This document shows, piece after piece, positions 42,558-51,419 of a stretch of DNA of 64,000 bases. The stretch comes from Maricaulis sp. Lineage in GTDB: Bacteria; Pseudomonadota; Alphaproteobacteria; Caulobacterales; Maricaulaceae. The translations under genes and the position numbers were made by a program. The notes under the pieces are model-generated. The model did not search any database. It worked only from the letters and a program-made list of their open reading frames with translations, and was not told where the DNA came from. How positions within the stretch are numbered: position 1 is the stretch's first letter; the number at the start of each line of letters is the position of its first letter. The stretch lies in the NCBI RefSeq assembly GCF_030149515.1, contig NZ_JASBRI010000003.1:1-64000 (forward strand), given 5' to 3'.

Positions 42558-44588
42558 ATGACCAAAAAGACGCAGGATCACACCATCGAGCTGGCGGAGA
42601 TGGAGATGGCGGACGATACGCAGGACTCCCGGATCGCAGCCGCTCAGCCCAACGCCCTGACCACACCCCAGCCGCAACGGCACGAGGACGACGGCCCGGG
42701 CGGCAGGCCCGGCGGCGGATGGCTGATCTGGCTCGGCAATACATTCGCCCTGTTGTGGATCGGCGCTGCCGGCGCCTTTATCTGGGGCTATCTGGGGATC
42801 CGCTCCCTTGAACAACTCGCCCAGTACGGGTTCGGCCAGCTGACCGGCCTGTCGGTGTTCGCGATCGCTCCGGCCCTCCTGTTCGTGATGTGCGGCCTGA
42901 TGGCCCGCGAGGTCGTGCGCAACGGCCACAATACCCGTCGTGTCGAGGTTGCCCTGCGCAAGCTGGCCGAGCCGGCCCAGTATGCCCAGGCGGAGGTCCA
43001 GACGCTGTCCGGCGCCATCTCCGGCGAAGTGGAACGCATTAATTCGGCGCTGGAAAGCGCCCTGGCCCGTCTTGCCGCGATGGAAGAGGTGATCAGCCAT
43101 CACGCCGAGACGCTCGAACAATCGGCCACCGACGCCCGCGACCGCACCGAAACCCTGCTCAAGGGCCTGCGCACGGAACGCCTGCGCCTGGGCGAGGTGT
43201 CGGAATCGCTGGACGACAAGGCCGCACTCATTGCCGCGGCAATCTCGGACCAGTCGAAAATGGTCGCGGCCGCGGCCGAACTGGCCGCATCCCAGGCCTC
43301 CGACAGCGAAAAGCGTATCCGCGCCAGTGTCGACGATCTCAACGAGGCCGGAACCGCCGTCGTCGAACGCAGCGACAAGGCGGCCGCCATCATGGACGAG
43401 CGCACGGGCCATCTGCGCGAACTGTCCGAGACGCTCAAGGAACGCTCGGAAAATCTCGACGCCGCCTATGTGAAGCACCGCCAGCGTCTCGCCGATGCCG
43501 GCGAAGCCCTGCGGCAGGAACAGGAAAAGATAGCCGCGGCGCTCGACTTCCACCGCGCCGAACTGGACGTCATGGCCAGGACGGCCGGTGACGGTGCCAA
43601 GGCCCTCAACAATGCCGCCTCGTCCGGTGCGGCGGCCTTCCGCGACGCCGTCGATCAGGCGCTGGCGCGGGCGGACGAACTGGCCGGACGCGTGCGTTCG
43701 GAAACCGAGAATGCGGCCAGCGAACACGAGGCGGCCCTGGCGCGCCTGGTGGCGGCGGCGCAGGAAGCCAAGTCTGTCTCCGATGCCGCCATCGAGGCCA
43801 TCCAGACCCAGGCCGATGTCGTGTCCTCCAAGGTCGAAAAAACCAACGAGGTCGCCTACGAGGCTGCCCGCCGCTCGGACGAGGCGTTCGAACAGCGTCT
43901 CGCCGAAGCCGACAAGCTGACCAAGCGCGCATCCCAGGCCGCCGACGACGCCGCCGAGTCGGTGCGCCGCCGGCTGGAAGCCGTGCTGGCCAGCGCCCGG
44001 GCGGAAACCCAGACGGTGGAACGGCATATCGAGTCGATGACCGAGCGCCTCTCGGAAATGCCTACCCTCGCCCGCGACCGCGCCCAGGAGGCTGCCGACG
44101 CACTGCGCCGGGGTCTGGACGGTCTCAATGCGGCGGCCATGGCGGCCGCCGAAGAAGCCCAGGAAATCGATGCCGCCTTCCAGTCGCGCATCCGCCAGAA
44201 CTACGAATTGCTGAGCGATTTCATGCTGCGCATGGGATCCGTGGCCGGAGGCCGCCGCGCTCCGGACCTTGGCGCCAACGAACTGCCCGACCCGCTCTCG
44301 CAGCGGCATCGCGCGCCGGACACGTCAGGGTCGGCCGAGGACGCCGGCGAAGCACCGGCCGAGCAAAGCCGGACGGCAGACGCGGAGACTCCGCGGGACG
44401 CGAAGCATGACAGCGCTCAGGGCCGCTCCCGCGCCGAGAATACAGTCGGATTTCCCGAACGCGGCGGGCGGCGCGGTGCGAGCGAGCCGGGCTGGCGCTG
44501 GAAGGATCTGCTGTCCAACATGCCGGCCGAGGACGAGGACACGTCCCGTCGCGACCGTTCGCGGCCCAGTCGTAGCGAGGACGAATAG
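42558..44588 (+). CDS. TipN-like polar coiled-coil membrane protein
   Basis: This 676-residue protein has an N-terminal cytosolic part, two membrane segments at about 55-77 and 95-115, and a very long helical coiled coil from about 125 to 590 rich in Ala, Glu and Arg, followed by a charged disordered tail. Caulobacter TipN, which marks the new pole and directs flagellum placement, has two N-terminal membrane segments and a long coiled coil. That architecture and the flagellar setting make it a candidate. No sequence signature proves it, and other coiled-coil proteins have similar composition. ATG at 42492 is an alternative start. Confidence 0.6.
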   Translation: MTKKTQDHTIELAEMEMADDTQDSRIAAAQPNALTTPQPQRHEDDGPGGRPGGGWLIWLGNTFALLWIGAAGAFIWGYLGIRSLEQLAQYGFGQLTGLSVFAIAPALLFVMCGLMAREVVRNGHNTRRVEVALRKLAEPAQYAQAEVQTLSGAISGEVERINSALESALARLAAMEEVISHHAETLEQSATDARDRTETLLKGLRTERLRLGEVSESLDDKAALIAAAISDQSKMVAAAAELAASQASDSEKRIRASVDDLNEAGTAVVERSDKAAAIMDERTGHLRELSETLKERSENLDAAYVKHRQRLADAGEALRQEQEKIAAALDFHRAELDVMARTAGDGAKALNNAASSGAAAFRDAVDQALARADELAGRVRSETENAASEHEAALARLVAAAQEAKSVSDAAIEAIQTQADVVSSKVEKTNEVAYEAARRSDEAFEQRLAEADKLTKRASQAADDAAESVRRRLEAVLASARAETQTVERHIESMTERLSEMPTLARDRAQEAADALRRGLDGLNAAAMAAAEEAQEIDAAFQSRIRQNYELLSDFMLRMGSVAGGRRAPDLGANELPDPLSQRHRAPDTSGSAEDAGEAPAEQSRTADAETPRDAKHDSAQGRSRAENTVGFPERGGRRGASEPGWRWKDLLSNMPAEDEDTSRRDRSRPSRSEDE

Positions 44589-44600
44589 GCGGTTTCGCGC

Positions 44601-45221
44601 CTAACCGGCGGTTTCCACCGCCGTCCAGGCAGCAATATCCCGGCAGACCTCGCTTGCGGCCCGGTCGAAGGCATCGACGATCGCCCCGGTCCGGTTCGAT
44701 CCGGCTCGCACTTCGGCGGTAAACACACGCGCTGCGACGAAACGTCTGCCGCGTTCGGCCACCAGCCGCGCCGCGATCCGCACGCGGACCGCCGGGGCTT
44801 GGTTTTCGCCCTGGTCGTAGGCCGCCTCGAATTCGCGCAGGTCGAGGCGCAATTCATAATCCGCCCTGACACCGTCCTCCGGCCGTGCCGGGGCCAGTTG
44901 CGACTGGGCCGCGTTGAAACTGTCGATGACCAGGTTCTGCACGATGCTGGGCGCGGGAGAGATCCAGCGCGCACCGCGGATATAAGCCAGGCTCTGCCCG
45001 TTCCTGACAAGCGCGATCTCGTCGCCCGCCAGCCCGCGCGGGGCCTGTGGCGGTTCGATCTGGACGATGGTCCAGTCCTCGCCCGACCATTCACGAGGCT
45101 CGGGCGCCGAAAGGCGGTAAACCGCAACCGGCTCGGCCTCCGGCAACAGCGAGACACAGGCAGACACCGACATCAGGCAGAGTGCCGCCAGGGCCGGTTT
45201 TACGAAACGGGCTCCGCTCAT
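44601..45221 (-). CDS. ABC-type transport auxiliary lipoprotein (PqiC-like)
   Basis: This 206-residue lipoprotein (lipobox VSAC, C22) matches the auxiliary component of MCE-type transport systems: VYRLSAPEP near the start, IALVRNGQSLAYIRGARWI and a C-terminal AFDRAASEV helix. It probably sits in the outer membrane and joins the MCE protein bridge. The start overlaps the MCE gene stop by four bases, so it is translated from the same operon. A hydrophobic-lipid role is inferred from the family. Confidence 0.88.
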   Translation of the reverse strand: MSGARFVKPALAALCLMSVSACVSLLPEAEPVAVYRLSAPEPREWSGEDWTIVQIEPPQAPRGLAGDEIALVRNGQSLAYIRGARWISPAPSIVQNLVIDSFNAAQSQLAPARPEDGVRADYELRLDLREFEAAYDQGENQAPAVRVRIAARLVAERGRRFVAARVFTAEVRAGSNRTGAIVDAFDRAASEVCRDIAAWTAVETAG

Positions 45222-46168
45222 TGCGGCACCTCCACGGTTTCACGGGGCGAACCGGCCACGAAAGCGCCGGGATTGTTCTCGATCTGGAGCGTGATGCGTT
45301 CCAGGGACGCTATCAGCCGGCGCAGGTCGGCCGAAGCACGATTGAGGTCTTCCAGCCCGGTATCGGCAAAATTCTCCAGCGGCGGCGTCATCGTCAGGAT
45401 CAGATGATTGGTGTCCCGTGCCGCCTGGTCGACGGAGATCGCCGCGGCTGTCGTCTGGTTCACGGCCGGAGTGAGGTCGTTGATCAGAAAGGTTTCCGCC
45501 GAAACGGCGAATTGCTGCATGGAATCCGCTGCCGTGGAAATGTCGGCCGCCGCCGTATCGATCCGCCCTATTGCCTGGCGCATATCCTCGATCAGGGCCT
45601 CCTCGGTGCTCAGCCGGTCGGTCAGTTCGCGCAGATTGCGCAACGTTTCCGAGACCTCGTCGACATTCTGCTCGCTGAGCAGGGCCGAAAGGCGGAACAG
45701 TGCCGTCTGGGCGGCGTCGAGTACGTCCTCGGACCCCTCGAACAGGCCTTCCAGCTGGGCCCGGCGCGCAAAGATCTTCGGCGGCTGCCGCCCGGGCGGG
45801 CTCAACAGGCGCTGCGCGTCGGGCGAGCCACCGGTGATGAGAATGTAGGAGAGGCCCGTCAGACCCTGCGGTTCGAGCTGTGCAAAGCTGTCGACCCGGA
45901 CGGGGGTCTGCGCCAGCACCCGGACCCGCGCAATCACCCGGCTCTGCTCGTCCAGTTCCAGCTCGATCACCTCGCCGACCTGAATGCCGTTGAAACGCAC
46001 CTCCCCGCTCTCGCGCAGGCCGCGCACGGGACCGTCAAAGACAATGTCGTAAAGCGCATACTCCTCATCGAAGGTGACCTTGCCGAGCCAGAGCGCAAAG
46101 AAGCCCATGGCCGCGGCGAGCAGAACCGTAAACAGGCCGACCAGGGCGTGATGGGCTTTGGTTTCCAT
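45218..46168 (-). CDS. MCE-domain periplasmic protein (MlaD-like)
   Basis: This 316-residue protein has one N-terminal membrane segment (GLFTVLLAAAMGFFALWLGKV), an MCE domain at about 40-120 (VRGLRESGEVRFNGIQVGEVIELEL) and a long helical C-terminal tail suited to a needle or barrel-like ring. MCE proteins carry phospholipids between the inner and outer membrane. The gene lies two bases after the ATPase stop, and the auxiliary lipoprotein overlaps its end. The C-terminal part is longer than MlaD of E. coli and resembles LetB/PqiB-like shafts in spirit only, since only one MCE domain is present. Confidence 0.9.
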   Translation of the reverse strand: METKAHHALVGLFTVLLAAAMGFFALWLGKVTFDEEYALYDIVFDGPVRGLRESGEVRFNGIQVGEVIELELDEQSRVIARVRVLAQTPVRVDSFAQLEPQGLTGLSYILITGGSPDAQRLLSPPGRQPPKIFARRAQLEGLFEGSEDVLDAAQTALFRLSALLSEQNVDEVSETLRNLRELTDRLSTEEALIEDMRQAIGRIDTAAADISTAADSMQQFAVSAETFLINDLTPAVNQTTAAAISVDQAARDTNHLILTMTPPLENFADTGLEDLNRASADLRRLIASLERITLQIENNPGAFVAGSPRETVEVPQ

Positions 46169-46170
46169 GC

Positions 46171-46944
46171 CTAACTCTCCTTGCCGGCCAGCGCTGCACG
46201 GCCGCGCGGACCGTGGAAATACTCGCGGATCCACGGATGCGGGTGGTTTAACAATTCACGGATGGGCGCGACAGCCTCGACCCTCTTGTCGGCGAGAACC
46301 GCCACGCGGTCGCAGATCTCGTAAAGGCTGTCGAGGTCGTGGGTGATCATCATAACGGTCAGGCCCAGCGCCCGCGACAACTCCAGGATAAGGCTGTCGA
46401 ACGCCGCTGCGCCGATCGGGTCGAGCCCGGCCGTCGGCTCGTCCAGAAACAGGATTTCCGGATCCAGCGCCAGGGCCCGCGCCAGGGCGACACGCTTGCG
46501 CATACCGCCGGACAATTCCGAGGGAAATCGGGTCGCCGCACTGGGATCGAGCCCGGCCAGGCCGAGCTTCATGCCGGCGATCTCCTCCATCAGGGAGACC
46601 GGCATGTCGACGTGCTCGCGCAGCGGCGCCATGACGTTCTCCAGCACGCTGAGCGAGGTGAACAGGGCACCGTTCTGAAACAGGACGCCCCAATGGCTGG
46701 CAATCTGCCGGCGCTCGCTCAGGCCAAGTTCGGAGAAATGCCTGCCATTGAACAGGATGTCGCCCCCGTCGGCGGATTTGAGCCCGAGTATCGTGTTGAG
46801 GAGCACCGTCTTGCCCGTGCCCGATCCACCGACCACACCGAGAATCTCGCCCCGCTCGATATCCAGGTTGAGATTGTCGTGGACGACATGCGCGCCAAAG
46901 GCTGTGCGCAGGTTCCGTACCGAAATGAGGGCATCCCCGCTCAT
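46171..46944 (-). CDS. MCE-system ABC ATPase (MlaF-like)
   Basis: This 257-residue ATPase has Walker A GGSGTGKT (39-46), signature ELSGGMRKRVALARALA and Walker B ILFLDEPTAGLDP, followed by the H-loop MMITHDLDSL. It powers lipid transport with the permease encoded just upstream. Start ATG overlaps the permease stop (ATGA). The longer reading frame upstream lies within the permease gene and is not coding. FHGPRGRAAL near the end is typical of MlaF-type ATPases. Confidence 0.93.
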   Translation of the reverse strand: MSGDALISVRNLRTAFGAHVVHDNLNLDIERGEILGVVGGSGTGKTVLLNTILGLKSADGGDILFNGRHFSELGLSERRQIASHWGVLFQNGALFTSLSVLENVMAPLREHVDMPVSLMEEIAGMKLGLAGLDPSAATRFPSELSGGMRKRVALARALALDPEILFLDEPTAGLDPIGAAAFDSLILELSRALGLTVMMITHDLDSLYEICDRVAVLADKRVEAVAPIRELLNHPHPWIREYFHGPRGRAALAGKES

Positions 46945-48095
46945 ATGCCCAGCTCCAGATACATCATGGCGAACAGGGCCTCGAGCACGATGACGGCGAA
47001 GATCGACTGCACGACCGATGCCGTGACGCGGCGTCCCAGGGATTCCACATCCCCCTTCACCTCCATGCCCTGGCGGCATCCGATCACGGCAACGACCAGG
47101 CCGAAGACGGGGGCCTTGGACATGCCGACCCAGAAATGGCTCCAGTCGAGTTCGGAATGAAAACGGGTGAAGAACAGGGCCGGGGAAATATCCTGGGCGG
47201 ACCAGGCCACCAGCATGCCGCCGAAGATTCCCGCGACCATGGCACCGAAGGTCAGCAATGGCGCCATCAGCACGCAGGCGACCACGCGCGGCAGGACCAG
47301 CGCTTCATAGGGATCGAGACCGAGCACGCGCATGGCATCGATCTCCTGCTGCATTTTCATCGCCCCGATCGAGGCGGTAAACGCGCTGTCGGACCGGGCC
47401 GCCAGCATGATCGCCGTAATCAGGACACCGAATTCGCGCAGAACCGCGATCCCGACCAGCTCCACCGTGAACACCGAAAAGCCTACACTGCGCAACAGGT
47501 TGGCGCCCATGAACGCGACCACGGCGCCGATGAAGAAGGACAGGACGGAAACGATCGGAAGGGCGTTCACGCCCACTTCCTCCATCGCCCAGACCGTCGG
47601 GGTCAGGCGGAAACGCCAGGGCTGAGCCGCAGTCCGAAGACCCGTAGTCACCGTGCGGCCGAAGAAGGCAAAGGTGTGCACAGCCTCGACATAGGCTGCT
47701 TCCAGACCGGCGCCGATCCGTGCCATTGCCAGCATGAAGCCGAATGTCGGCTCCCTCTCGGGTTCGCAGACCGTAGTCCGGTTGCGCACTTCCTCGATCA
47801 GGCGGCGGGCCGTGCGATGATCGCCGAGATAGTGGAAATCGCCGTCCGGTTCTCCACAGCGGCGCGTGACGCGGCCCAGCAAATAGGCCCCGGCCGTGTC
47901 GATGCGGCCAAGATGAGTCAGGTCGATCACGATATCGCCCGGCGCCACGGAGGCCTCGACCGCGCGCAGCGGACCGTCCTGCCGGCCGATCGTATCGACC
48001 AGCCAGTCACCGTGCGGTTCCAGCACGGTCTTGCGTCCGTCTTCGCGCACGACCAGTCCGGCTTGTTCCGCTGTATCGACATTTTGTCCCCGCAT
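46941..48095 (-). CDS. MCE-system permease (MlaE-like) with N-terminal STAS domain
   Basis: This 384-residue protein has an N-terminal STAS-like domain to about residue 115 (GDIVIDLTHLGRIDTAGAYLLGRV) and then the MlaE core with AVVAFMGANLLRSVG and the EQF-loop-like segment REFGVLITAIMLAARSDSAFTASIGAMKMQQEIDAMRVLGLDPYEALVLPR. MlaE spans the inner membrane and hands lipids to the MCE protein. In enterobacteria the STAS part is a separate protein (MlaB); the fusion is normal in alphaproteobacteria. It begins 10 bases after the MFS stop. Confidence 0.92.
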   Translation of the reverse strand: MRGQNVDTAEQAGLVVREDGRKTVLEPHGDWLVDTIGRQDGPLRAVEASVAPGDIVIDLTHLGRIDTAGAYLLGRVTRRCGEPDGDFHYLGDHRTARRLIEEVRNRTTVCEPEREPTFGFMLAMARIGAGLEAAYVEAVHTFAFFGRTVTTGLRTAAQPWRFRLTPTVWAMEEVGVNALPIVSVLSFFIGAVVAFMGANLLRSVGFSVFTVELVGIAVLREFGVLITAIMLAARSDSAFTASIGAMKMQQEIDAMRVLGLDPYEALVLPRVVACVLMAPLLTFGAMVAGIFGGMLVAWSAQDISPALFFTRFHSELDWSHFWVGMSKAPVFGLVVAVIGCRQGMEVKGDVESLGRRVTASVVQSIFAVIVLEALFAMMYLELGI

Positions 48096-48105
48096 GATAC
48101 TGACC

Positions 48106-49278
48106 CTAGTCGATTTTCTCGCGCCGGGGGAGACCTTGAACGCGGTGCAGCAAAACTGCGGCTCCCAAGCCACACAAGGCGGGAAGGATCATGACGGCAA
48201 ACCCGCCCGCGCCAATCCTGGCATAGAAATATCCGGACACGGCCGAGGCTGCCGCCATCACCAGACCACCCGACAGGGCCGAGTTCAGCGCTTGCGCCAG
48301 AGCGGCGTGATCGTCGGGCACATGTTCGGAGGCAAAACGCAGGAATCCGACATAGGTCGCCGCGAAGGTCAGGGCGTGCAGGGATTGCAGAAGGAACAGC
48401 GCCCAGAGCGGCGGTGACAGCGCCGTCAGCCCCCAGCGCACCACCGACGCCGCCGATCCCACACCCAGCAAGAGGGCGGGACTGGCCCGGCCGAGAAGCC
48501 CGCGGCCGGAAAGCCACAGGAAGGCGATCTCGACCGCCACGCCCGAGGCCCAGAGCGCACCGATCGCCGCGCCCGGCAATCCCTGCTCGCTCCAGGCCTT
48601 GGCGGAGAAGGCATAGTAGAATCCATGCCCGGCTTGGACCATGGCCGAGGCGGCCAGCGCAATGCCCAGAGGGCCGATCACCAGGCGCCCGATCTCCCGG
48701 AGATCGCCGCGCCCTGTCCGCCCCTCCTCCGCCCGCCGGCCCTCTGGAAGCCAGGCGGCGGCCAGCGCCAGCAGACCGGCGGCCAGGACCAGCCAGACGA
48801 GAATGCTTTCCGTGCCGAACCGGTCGATCAGCGCCCCGGCGGAAAAATTGGCGATAATGAAGGCGGCCGAACCGATGGCTCGCACAGGTCCGAAGGTGAA
48901 GGCCCCTCCCCGTGCGGCCCGCATCGCAAAGGCATCGATTACGGGGATCTGTCCGAACACCAGCGCGCCGGACAGGAAGGACAGGATCAGCAGCACCCAG
49001 GGCGTTGCGGCCGGCCCGTGCAGTCCGAACACCACGACACAGCCGATGGCGAAGACGAGGATCGGATCGCGCCGGCGCACCGCCCGGTCGGACCAGCGTG
49101 CCCCGACGGGCGAGACCAGCGTGCGCCCGGCCATGCCCGCCGCCACAATCCAGCCGATCCATTCCGGCGACAGGCCGCGCCCGTCCAGCCATTGCGGGAA
49201 ATAGGGCAGGAAGCAGCCGAGCATCAGGTAGAAGGCGCCGTAATAGCCGGCGAAGCGGAAGGCAGGTGTCCTGATCAT
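48106..49278 (-). CDS. MFS transporter
   Basis: This 390-residue protein has about 12 membrane segments and the MFS motif region with a basic loop (VGARWSDRAVRRRDPI). The first segments (FAGYYGAFYLMLGCFLPYFPQWLDGRGLSPEWIG) match the phenylpropionate/nucleoside permease-like branch. The substrate is unknown. The permease gene follows after 10 bases on the same strand, so they may share mRNA. ATG at 49278 gives the usual length; the longer upstream form has a basic, unconserved leader. Confidence 0.88.
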   Translation of the reverse strand: MIRTPAFRFAGYYGAFYLMLGCFLPYFPQWLDGRGLSPEWIGWIVAAGMAGRTLVSPVGARWSDRAVRRRDPILVFAIGCVVVFGLHGPAATPWVLLILSFLSGALVFGQIPVIDAFAMRAARGGAFTFGPVRAIGSAAFIIANFSAGALIDRFGTESILVWLVLAAGLLALAAAWLPEGRRAEEGRTGRGDLREIGRLVIGPLGIALAASAMVQAGHGFYYAFSAKAWSEQGLPGAAIGALWASGVAVEIAFLWLSGRGLLGRASPALLLGVGSAASVVRWGLTALSPPLWALFLLQSLHALTFAATYVGFLRFASEHVPDDHAALAQALNSALSGGLVMAAASAVSGYFYARIGAGGFAVMILPALCGLGAAVLLHRVQGLPRREKID

Positions 49279-49380
49279 TCCGGCGCATTGCTCCCGTGGC
49301 CGCCGAGTTTTCCCGCGATGCTGCCCGGTGGCATAGCCTGCTTGGCGAACATTGTTCACTTCTATAGGTTCGCCGGCGAC

Positions 49381-50706
49381 ATGCCACAGCCGGAATCACG
49401 CGTCATGGGCCCAGATACCCTTGTTTCCGCAAGGCCGAAAGAGACACCGGACGTGGCGCCGGTGCGTCCGCTGCGCGTCCTGGTGACCGGCTATCGCTCG
49501 CATCCCCATGTCGGCGGTCAGGGCGTTTATATCCGCGAACTGACCTCGGCCCTGAAAGCGCTGGGACATCATGTCACGGTGGCCTCGGGCCCGCCCTATC
49601 CCCGGCTCGATCCGGGCATCGGGCTGATCGAACTGCCCTCACTTGACCTGTTTGCCGAGGAGAATGCCTTTCTGGCGCTGCGGCCGCGCCACCTTGCTTC
49701 CTGGGCCGATCTGTCGGAATGGCTCGCGCACAATTCCGGCGCCTTCGGCGAACTCTACGCCTTCGGACGCCGGCTGGACCGGTTTCTCGCTGGCCAGGCC
49801 CACCAGTTTGACGTGATCCACGACAACCAGACCCTGGCCACACCCTTCCTGCGGATCGAGCAACGCCTGCCGGTCATCACCACGATCCACCATCCCATCG
49901 CCATCGACCATGACTACGCCCTCGCGGCCACGCGCAAATGGTGGGAGAAACTGCTGACCCGGCGCTGGTACCGCTTCGTCGGCATGCAGGCGCGTACCGC
50001 CCGCGCCCTGCCGCGACTGCTCGCCGTGTCCGAAGCGGCCCGCGAAACCCATGCCGAGCGCTATGGCGTCGACCGGCAGCGGGTGCGCATCGCCTATAAC
50101 GGGATCGACCATTCAGCCTTTCATCCCGATGCCGCCATCCCGCGCGAACCCGGCCTGATTGTCACCACCGCAAGCGCGGACGTGCCGATCAAGGGGCTGG
50201 ACGTGCTCATCGACGCCCTCGCCCGTGTCGCTGCAGCGCGGCCACGCGCCCGCCTGCACATTGTCGGGCAATTGCGCGACGGTCCGGCGAAACGCCAGTT
50301 GGCCGCACACGGGCTGAGCCAGCGCGTGACCTGCAGCCACGACCTCACCCGCAGCGAGATCGCCGATCTCTACCGCCGCGCCCATATCGTGGCCTGTCCG
50401 GCGCGCTTCGAAGGCTTCGGCTTTCCCGCCGCCGAGGCGATGGCCTGCGGCGCGGCCGTGGTGTCCAGCGATGGCGGGGCCCTGCCGGAAGTCGTCGGCG
50501 ATGCGGGCCTGGTCTCGCCGGCCGGCGATGCCGCCGCGATGGCCGGCAATCTGGCCCGCCTGCTGGACGCGCCGGGAGAGGCCGCCCGGCTGGGCGAACG
50601 CGCCGCAGAACGGGCCCGCAGCGCCTTCAACTGGTCAAACCACGCGCTGGCCGCCTCGCGCCTCTATGCCGAAGCGCTGGCCGAACGGGATACCGCGCCA
50701 TGCTGA
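49381..50706 (+). CDS. GT4-family glycosyltransferase
   Basis: This 441-residue protein is a GT-B glycosyltransferase: RVLVTGYRSHPHVGGQGVYIRELTSALKALGHHV at the N-terminus, and LIVTTASADVPIKGLDVLIDALARV and CPARFEGFGFPAAEAMACGAAVVSSDGGALPEVV (the E-x7-E nucleotide-sugar site) at the C-terminus. It leads a tight run of three plus-strand genes; its stop overlaps the methyltransferase start by seven bases. The acceptor is unknown. ATG at 49405 is an equally possible start. Divergent from the MFS gene. Confidence 0.9.
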   Translation: MPQPESRVMGPDTLVSARPKETPDVAPVRPLRVLVTGYRSHPHVGGQGVYIRELTSALKALGHHVTVASGPPYPRLDPGIGLIELPSLDLFAEENAFLALRPRHLASWADLSEWLAHNSGAFGELYAFGRRLDRFLAGQAHQFDVIHDNQTLATPFLRIEQRLPVITTIHHPIAIDHDYALAATRKWWEKLLTRRWYRFVGMQARTARALPRLLAVSEAARETHAERYGVDRQRVRIAYNGIDHSAFHPDAAIPREPGLIVTTASADVPIKGLDVLIDALARVAAARPRARLHIVGQLRDGPAKRQLAAHGLSQRVTCSHDLTRSEIADLYRRAHIVACPARFEGFGFPAAEAMACGAAVVSSDGGALPEVVGDAGLVSPAGDAAAMAGNLARLLDAPGEAARLGERAAERARSAFNWSNHALAASRLYAEALAERDTAPC

Positions 50707-51419
50707 CCGTCCGCCTCGATCCCATGGCACTGGAACCGGGCCAGCGCGTGCTCGACCTGGGCTGCGGCCATGGCCGCCATCTGCACGCGCTCTACTGGTC
50801 CCACACGCCGGTGATGGCGGTGGGAGTGGACCTGTCCCATGCCGATGCCGCGATCGCGCTGGAGAAATTCTTCGAACTGCCGCCGCCCGAACCCGCCTCC
50901 GACCAGCGTGCTGCCGTGCTCTCGGCCGGCGATGCCGCCCGGCTCCCCTTCGAGGACAAGAGTTTCGACCGTATCGTCTGTTCCGAAGTGCTCGAACACG
51001 TGCACGATCCCGATGCCGTGCTGGAGGAGATTGCGCGGATCCTCAAGCCCGGCGGAATATTCGTGGCCTCCGTGCCGCGCTACTGGCCGGAGAAGATCTG
51101 CTGGTGGCTCTCCCCGGCCTATCCGCGAGAACCGGGCGGACATGTGCGCATCTTCCGGGCCGACCAGTTCAGATCCGCCGTCGAGCGGCAGGGTTTCCGG
51201 CGTTATCTGCGCCACTGGGCACACGGGCTGCACAGCCCCTATTGGTGGCTGCAATGCGCGCTGTGGGAGCGGCGCCAGACCAGCAGCCTCGTCCGCCTCT
51301 ACCGAAAATTCCTGGAGTGGGACCTGATGCAACGACCCTGGCTGACCCGTACGCTCGAACGCCTGCTGGACCCCGTCATGGGCAAGTCCGTGGTCATGTA
51401 TTTCCGGAAGACGGCCTGA
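50700..51419 (+). CDS. Class I SAM-dependent methyltransferase
   Basis: This 239-residue protein has motif I VLDLGCGHGRHLHAL (SAM site), the acidic motif VDLSHADAAIAL and DKSFDRIVCSEVLEHVHDPDAVLEEIARILKPGG. This is the Methyltransf_11 pattern of small-molecule methyltransferases. It is translationally coupled to the GT4 gene before it and the cyclase-like gene after it (one shared base). The substrate is probably the lipid or sugar intermediate made by the cassette. Confidence 0.9.
   Translation: MLTVRLDPMALEPGQRVLDLGCGHGRHLHALYWSHTPVMAVGVDLSHADAAIALEKFFELPPPEPASDQRAAVLSAGDAARLPFEDKSFDRIVCSEVLEHVHDPDAVLEEIARILKPGGIFVASVPRYWPEKICWWLSPAYPREPGGHVRIFRADQFRSAVERQGFRRYLRHWAHGLHSPYWWLQCALWERRQTSSLVRLYRKFLEWDLMQRPWLTRTLERLLDPVMGKSVVMYFRKTA

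Noticed and set aside
42477-44309. 610-codon open frame on the minus strand
   Set aside because: It is antisense to the coiled-coil protein and rich in Gly/Arg, with no motif or ribosome site.
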